Shown here: positions 60,045-64,000 of the stretch, piece by piece
Layout: each line of letters begins with the position of its first letter
Position numbering within the stretch: position 1 is the first letter of the stretch
NCBI GenBank assembly: GCA_009777845.1
Contig: WRLD01000011.1
Span: 1-64,000 of the forward strand
Direction: 5' to 3'
DNA length: 64,000 bases
Source: Defluviitaleaceae bacterium
Lineage (GTDB): Bacteria; Bacillota; Clostridia; Lachnospirales; WQUN01
Notes under the pieces: model-generated
The model's database searches: none
The model's input: the letters and a program-made list of their open reading frames with translations, nothing else
What the model was told of the DNA's origin: nothing
Translations under genes and position numbers: made by a program

Positions 60045-60157
60045 AGCCTCACCCCTTTCGGAGTGAACCAGCCATCCAGACTGCTTACATAGCATAACAT
60101 AAAATTACAAAAAAACAACATGACTTTGTTAAAAAAATAAATTATTCCCCCCCCCAC

Positions 60158-60197
60158 TTGACAACACTGCCCCTACTGTATATACTGTACATATACA
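60158..60197 (+). promoter_or_regulatory. Promoter with GntR/YtrA-type operator
   Basis: TTGACA (60158-60163), 17 bases, TATACT (60181-60186). An interrupted palindrome TGTATAT...ATATACA (60177-60197, 21 bp) covers the -10, so the encoded GntR protein would repress its own operon. Confidence 0.75.
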
Positions 60198-60222
60198 CCA
60201 ATAACTCAAAAAGGAGGTGCAT

Positions 60223-60600
60223 ATGCGCATCATAGTTTCAAACCGTTCGGGCGTACCCATTTACGAGCAAATAAAGGAACAAATAAAAACAGCAATATTT
60301 TCGGGCGAAATACACGAGGACGATTTGTTGCCCTCGGTGCGTCAGCTTGCCCGCGATTTGAAAATAAGCGTAATCACCACCACCCGCGCATACAGCGACC
60401 TAGAGCAAGAGGGCTTTGTGGTGAACGCCCCAGGCAGGGGCTGCTATGTGCTTCCTAGGAACAAGGAGCTGGCGCGGGAAAACGCCCTGCACAAAATAGA
60501 GGACGGTTTAAACGCGGCAATCGCCGCCGCAAGAGCAGAGGGCATAGAAAAGCAGGAAATAATTGAAAGAGTGAATTTGCTATGGGAGGTCGAAGCATGA
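60223..60600 (+). CDS. GntR-family regulator, YtrA type
   Basis: 125 aa. MRIIVSNRSGVPIYEQIKEQIKTAIFSGEIHEDDLLPSVRQLARDLKISVITTTRAYSDLEQEGFVVNAPGRGCYVL is the winged-helix domain of GntR; a short C-terminal helical dimer part (about 80-125) marks the YtrA subfamily, which lacks a big ligand domain. Such genes head ABC transporter operons answering to cell-wall stress or solutes. ATG 60223 has AAGGAGGTG in front; GTG 60217 lies inside the ribosome site. Stop overlaps the next start (ATGA). Confidence 0.92.
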   Translation: MRIIVSNRSGVPIYEQIKEQIKTAIFSGEIHEDDLLPSVRQLARDLKISVITTTRAYSDLEQEGFVVNAPGRGCYVLPRNKELARENALHKIEDGLNAAIAAARAEGIEKQEIIERVNLLWEVEA

Positions 60601-61442
60601 ACAATATAGAAATAAACGGATTATGTAAAAATTACCCGACATTCAAGCTAAACAACATCGGCTTTAACGTGCCTAAGGGCGCGATTATGGGCTTCGTGGG
60701 GCGTAACGGCGCAGGAAAAACGACCACGATTAAGCTAATTTTGAGTATAATACGCGCAGACTACGGCAGTATAAAAATTTTCGGGCAAAGCGCATCGCAG
60801 GCGTTGAACGAACACATAGGCGTTGTCATGGACGCGCCGCTGTACACGGACGACTGGACGGCAAGGGACGTGCAGGCCGCCGTCGCGCCGTTTTACCCAA
60901 AATGGGACAGGCGGCTTTTTGACGATTATATCGGGCGTTTTGGGCTGGATTACAAGAAAAAAGTCAAGGAGCTGTCGCGCGGCATGAAAATAAAGCTACA
61001 ACTGGCTGTCGCGCTTTCGCATAACGCGCAGCTGCTGATTCTTGACGAGCCTACAAGCGGACTAGACCCCGTGGCGCGCGACCAAATATGCGACCTGCTA
61101 CGCGAGTTTGTTATGGACGAGAATAAGAGCGTGCTGTTTTCTACGCATATTACGTCCGATTTGGAAAAAACGGCGGATTACATCACCTTTATACATGACG
61201 GGCAAATTATTTTCAGCGGCCAAAAGGACGAGCTAACCCAAGCGTATACACGAGTAATGGGCGGCCCGAACGAGCTAAGCCCAGAGCAAAAAAAGCTAGT
61301 AATCGGCTACAGTCAGCACAAAACAGGCTTTGACGGCATGGTCGAAACCGCGCTCGTTCACAAGCTGCCAAAAACTGTATTGACGGAAGCAACCGACCTA
61401 GAGGGCATTATCATTTATACAGGCAGGAGTGACAAAAAATGA
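60597..61442 (+). CDS. ABC transporter ATP-binding protein
   Basis: 281 aa from ATG 60597 (MNNIEINGLCKNYPTF) with GGGAGGTC upstream. Walker A GFVGRNGAGKTTTIKL (about 35-50), Q-loop IGVVMDAPLYTDDW (Gln replaced by Met-Asp, as in some of these), signature ELSRGMKIKLQLAVAL (LSRGM instead of LSGGQ, usual in this group), Walker B LLILDEPTSGLDP, H-loop STHITSDLEKTADY. The C-terminal extension of about 70 residues is usual for YtrB/drug-exporter subunits. Coupled to regulator and permease by ATGA overlaps. Substrate unknown; the operon layout suggests an efflux or stress-response exporter. Confidence 0.92.
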   Translation: MNNIEINGLCKNYPTFKLNNIGFNVPKGAIMGFVGRNGAGKTTTIKLILSIIRADYGSIKIFGQSASQALNEHIGVVMDAPLYTDDWTARDVQAAVAPFYPKWDRRLFDDYIGRFGLDYKKKVKELSRGMKIKLQLAVALSHNAQLLILDEPTSGLDPVARDQICDLLREFVMDENKSVLFSTHITSDLEKTADYITFIHDGQIIFSGQKDELTQAYTRVMGGPNELSPEQKKLVIGYSQHKTGFDGMVETALVHKLPKTVLTEATDLEGIIIYTGRSDKK

Positions 61443-62101
61443 GCAAATTAGCCAAATTTATCCGCCTAGACCTTATGACAATAAAGCCGTATTTTAAAAC
61501 GACAGGCATCTTTATTGTTGGGCTTTTGCTAGCGTTCACCTACATGGGAAGCGCGGGTGCGAGTGCTATATCGGGCGCAATCTTTGGGATTCTCGTTTCC
61601 ACCTATCCGTTTGTTATAAGCGAAAAAACCAACCTAGACGCGCTGTATGCCACGCTTTCGCTAGACCGCAAAACAGTGGTGCTAGGCAGATATTTATTCG
61701 TTTTGCTTGTAAATATCTGTATATTCGCTGTGGTTATTATAGGCGCGGCAATTTTTTCGCTTATAGACGGAGCGGAAGCCGCCAAGCTGTCGGACGGCTT
61801 GGCTGTGGTGGTTATATGGCTAGGGCTTGTCGTTGTTCAGACCATACAGCTTCCCATATATTTCAAATTCAGCTACACCAAAGCGAAGCTAATTGCGCTC
61901 CTTCCATTCTTTATATTCACTATAGGCTTTACGTTTTTCCCCATTGCGTTCCTAGAGGGCGACAGCACTGGCATAAATGTATGGGTTTTTAAACTAATAA
62001 ATAGCTCGGGGATTATTTCCGTGGGGGCGTTGGCGGTTGCGGTGGGGCTGTATGCTTCTTATCGGTTGTCGGTGGGGTTTTATTCCAAGAGGGAGTTTTA
62101 G
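61439..62101 (+). CDS. ABC-2 type membrane permease
   Basis: 220 aa with six membrane helices (about 22-40, 43-60, 92-112, 123-142, 155-175, 190-212), of the ABC2_membrane_5 kind. Conserved YATLSLDRKTVVLGRYLF (about 70-87) follows the second helix. It would form the channel for the ATPase encoded upstream. No solute-binding protein in the operon, so export is more likely than uptake. Confidence 0.85.
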   Translation: MSKLAKFIRLDLMTIKPYFKTTGIFIVGLLLAFTYMGSAGASAISGAIFGILVSTYPFVISEKTNLDALYATLSLDRKTVVLGRYLFVLLVNICIFAVVIIGAAIFSLIDGAEAAKLSDGLAVVVIWLGLVVVQTIQLPIYFKFSYTKAKLIALLPFFIFTIGFTFFPIAFLEGDSTGINVWVFKLINSSGIISVGALAVAVGLYASYRLSVGFYSKREF

Positions 62102-62112
62102 GGCAAAAGACA

Positions 62113-62481
62113 TCACTGGTGTTGTAATCTCATATTCTCAATCTTTGTTATTTCTTCATGCGGAGGCCATTCATCTTCATAACAATAACCCTCTAAGCAC
62201 TCTAAAAGCCCCTTTTCTATATATAAAATGTAATCGCTCCCATATTCTAGCCCCTCTAAATCTGCATAGACACCCCCTAATTTGAAACAGACATCATCAC
62301 CTACTGATAAGGATTTATCTCCTATCTCAAAATAGCTCCAAAACCCAACGCCAGTTAATGTTCTGGAGGTTCCTACAATATCCGCAAGCTGCTTTTTTAA
62401 TTGCCCGATGTGTAGGTTATCTAAATTAGCATCAAGTATGGCTTCTATTATCGTTTTATCAAACAAGCAAATAGGTGTCAT
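62113..62481 (-). CDS. Unknown 122-aa acidic protein
   Basis: Soluble, acidic, no signal peptide: MTPICLFDKTIIEAILDANLDNLHIGQLKKQLADIV...GFWSYFEIGDKSLSVGDDVCFKLGGVYADLEGLEYGSDYILYIEKGLLECLEGYCYEDEWPPHEEI. The second half (beta-rich, ending in a W-P-P motif) resembles small SUKH-like or immunity-type proteins in tone, but I cannot place it. GGAG is 7 bases before ATG. Stands alone and convergent with the ABC operon. Function unknown. Confidence 0.6.
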   Translation of the reverse strand: MTPICLFDKTIIEAILDANLDNLHIGQLKKQLADIVGTSRTLTGVGFWSYFEIGDKSLSVGDDVCFKLGGVYADLEGLEYGSDYILYIEKGLLECLEGYCYEDEWPPHEEITKIENMRLQHQ

Positions 62482-62540
62482 ATTAAGCTCCAGTCCTTAT
62501 TTTTATGGTAAGCGGCTTCCTGCGTTTGTCGTGGGTACTT

Positions 62541-63080
62541 GTAGGGGACGGATTTATCCGTCCCGAGATTACCTCGTTTTGCGTTAATGGACGTTACCCC
62601 ACCCGAATTGACGAGCGTGCGTACCTCGGGACGGATAAATCCGTCCCCTACAAAAACCCTGCAAATCCCCTTAATCGTGGTTTAATAAGTGATTTATGCA
62701 ACACGGATTTAACGGATTTTCGCGGATTACGCGGATTGGCTCGTGGGAAAACATATCGCCGTTAGTAGTTTACGCGGACAAAATCTGCGTAAATCCGCTA
62801 AATCCGCGAAAATCGCCTTTTGAAATCGAAGAAGCTACACGCTTTTGCCATTCCTGCGTTTATCATGGGTACTTGTAGGGGACGGATTTATCCGTCCCGA
62901 GATTGCCTCGTTCTGCGTTAATGGACGTTATTACCCTGCCCGAATTGACGAGCGTGCGTACCTCGGGACGGATAAATCCGTCCCCTACAAAACCCTGTAA
63001 ATTGTTGCATCAAATCAAATCGCCGTGGAAAAATCCGCGAAAATCCGCCAAATCCGCGTAAATCCGCGTTCCATGCCCTT
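62541..63080. repeat. Two REP-A copies alternating with two REP-B tracts
   Basis: REP-A 62541-62651 and 62875-62988; REP-B 62701-62816 (both arms; centre GGCTCGTGGGAAAA) and 63031-63080 (inverse arm only). No gene in the 612-bp gap between the unknown ORF and the histidine kinase gene. The alternation REP-A/REP-B is also seen at 6.3-6.7, 54.5-54.9 and 56.3-56.6 kb. Confidence 0.9.
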
Positions 63081-63093
63081 AAACCCCCACACC

Positions 63094-64000
63094 CTACCTC
63101 CTCTTATCCCGCACAAACCGATTAAGCACCTCGTCCAAGCTCCGCACATCTATAGGCTTAGACACAAAGCCGTCAAAGCCGCTTTCCTCGAACATTTTTT
63201 TCATGCCTGAAACAGCGTTAGCCGTAAGCGCGATAATAGGCAATCTATAGCCCTCTGCGCGTAGTATTTTTGTGGCTTCCATGCCGTCCATGCCTGGCAT
63301 CATGTGGTCCATAAAGATTATGTCGTATTCCGCGCCGTCACGGATTATGGCGATTGCCTCGTAGCCCCTTTCGGCGGTATCGACCCTCAGGCCGTACGGC
63401 CGCATTAGCCCCTTTGCGACAAACAAATTGGCATCTACATCGTCCACGACCAAAACACGCCCGTACGGCATGTATTCGCGTACTATTTCCGCGCGTTGCT
63501 TGCTGCTGTCGAACTTGAATTTTTCTAGCTTTTCCGCCACGTCCTTGCCTATTAGCTCGCTCTCGGCGAGCCTTTGCCGCAAATAAACGATAAAGGTCGA
63601 GCCTTTGCCAAGCTCGCTTTGGGCTTCGATTCTGCCGTCCATCATTTCCACTAGGCTTTTGGTAATGCTCATGCCAAGCCCTGCGCCCTCGGTCGTGCGG
63701 TTGGCTTCGCGGTTAAACATGGAATATTCGTCATAAATGGCGGCGAGCTGTTCCGCGCTCATGCCCTGCCCTGTGTCGCTTATAGTGAAAACGAGCATTA
63801 CGCCGTTTTCGTCCGTTTGGGAATCCACGCCAAAGGTCACGCTTCCTTTTTCGGTGTATTTAATGGCGTTGGACAGCATGTTGTTCAGAATTTGCTTTAT
63901 GCGAAGCTCGTCGCCGAACAAAAACGCAGGCAAATCCTCGGCTACCTTTACAATCAGCTCCAGCGGCTTATCGCCTATACGCATGGAATTTAGCATGGCG
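63094..64000 (-). CDS. Hybrid histidine kinase, C-terminal part (runs off the window)
   Basis: At least 301 codons; the frame is still open at the right edge, so the sensor and His-containing dimer domain lie outside. Visible: HATPase domain (about 1-160) with N box LNNMLSNAIKYTEKG, DTGQGM (G1) and GAGLGMSI (G2), then a receiver domain (about 180-300) with VVDDVDAN, phospho-acceptor Asp in IIFMDHMMPGMDG, ALTANA and FVSKPI with the conserved Lys. Tandem kinase-receiver proteins hand phosphate to an HPt protein or act as end points; the partner is not in the window. Confidence 0.93.
   Translation of the reverse strand, partial: AMLNSMRIGDKPLELIVKVAEDLPAFLFGDELRIKQILNNMLSNAIKYTEKGSVTFGVDSQTDENGVMLVFTISDTGQGMSAEQLAAIYDEYSMFNREANRTTEGAGLGMSITKSLVEMMDGRIEAQSELGKGSTFIVYLRQRLAESELIGKDVAEKLEKFKFDSSKQRAEIVREYMPYGRVLVVDDVDANLFVAKGLMRPYGLRVDTAERGYEAIAIIRDGAEYDIIFMDHMMPGMDGMEATKILRAEGYRLPIIALTANAVSGMKKMFEESGFDGFVSKPIDVRSLDEVLNRFVRDKRR

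Overview
The window looks like chromosome from an uncultured anaerobic, motile bacterium of the class Clostridia (Lachnospirales-like). This is inferred from gene content: an archaeal/eukaryotic-type prolyl-tRNA synthetase, fliW-csrA next to the hook-associated genes, a short activation-domain-less MetH, dockerin-like modules, CptIN/ToxN-type toxins, strong AGGAGG ribosome sites and no encoded CCA on the tRNA. No rRNA, CRISPR array or intact transposase is visible.

Layout. 1-1.2 kb: degenerate tRNA-Arg-like sequence, a small Cys-containing ORF and a dead type I toxin gene. 1.2-2.7 kb: proS. 2.8-3.5 kb: a cluster of about 111-bp palindromic repeats, called REP-A here, which recur in at least 13 places. 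3.5-6.3 kb (minus): AbiH-like defence protein, TatD-linked radical SAM protein, SH3 surface protein. 6.9-11.5 kb (plus): DUF4304-like protein, CdaR/PucR-type regulator, then ftsE-ftsX and the coiled-coil M23 hydrolase they probably control. 11.6-12.2 kb: a gene-free stretch with a near-consensus promoter and at least ten strong helices, a candidate large structured RNA. 12.2-15.3 kb: a basic single-pass surface protein and a tandem pair of unknown 254-aa proteins. 15.4-18.5 kb: VbhA-like ORF, mnmG, small ORF, rsmG. 18.4-21.5 kb: a defence island made of a HaeIII-type (GGCC) restriction-modification pair bracketed by a 113-bp duplication of the rsmG 3' end, then a type III (CptIN/ToxIN-like) toxin-antitoxin locus against tRNA-Leu. 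21.7-24.9 kb: metF-metH. 25.3-30.8 kb: leucine-rich repeat protein, AbrB/RelE pair, uvrA, Phd/PIN pair.

30.9-53.9 kb (all minus; transcription runs from recD2 down to csrA): recD2-comF-flgM-flgN, then two unusual secreted-protein modules woven into the hook-associated cluster, two flgK, two flgL, fliW and csrA. The first module is a BACON/dockerin protein of 1214 aa followed by three paralogous small membrane-anchored proteins and an orphan copy of the big protein's C-terminus. The second is a VWA/TSP3/dockerin protein of 1120 aa overlapping a membrane protein gene. The first has the architecture of a polymorphic toxin-immunity locus and is my best candidate for an undescribed system.

53.9-64 kb: RelB with a start-less RelE, M50 protease, SpoU methyltransferase, AraC-type response regulator, UPF0175/DUF3368 pair, a type I toxin with a convergent antisense RNA, a GntR (YtrA-like)-ABC transporter operon with its operator, an unknown ORF and the 3' part of a hybrid histidine kinase running off the right edge.

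Overall the window mixes housekeeping operons (proS, ftsEX, mnmG/rsmG, metFH, uvrA, flagellar late genes) with many toxin-antitoxin and defence loci and several families of short palindromic repeats in nearly every intergenic gap.
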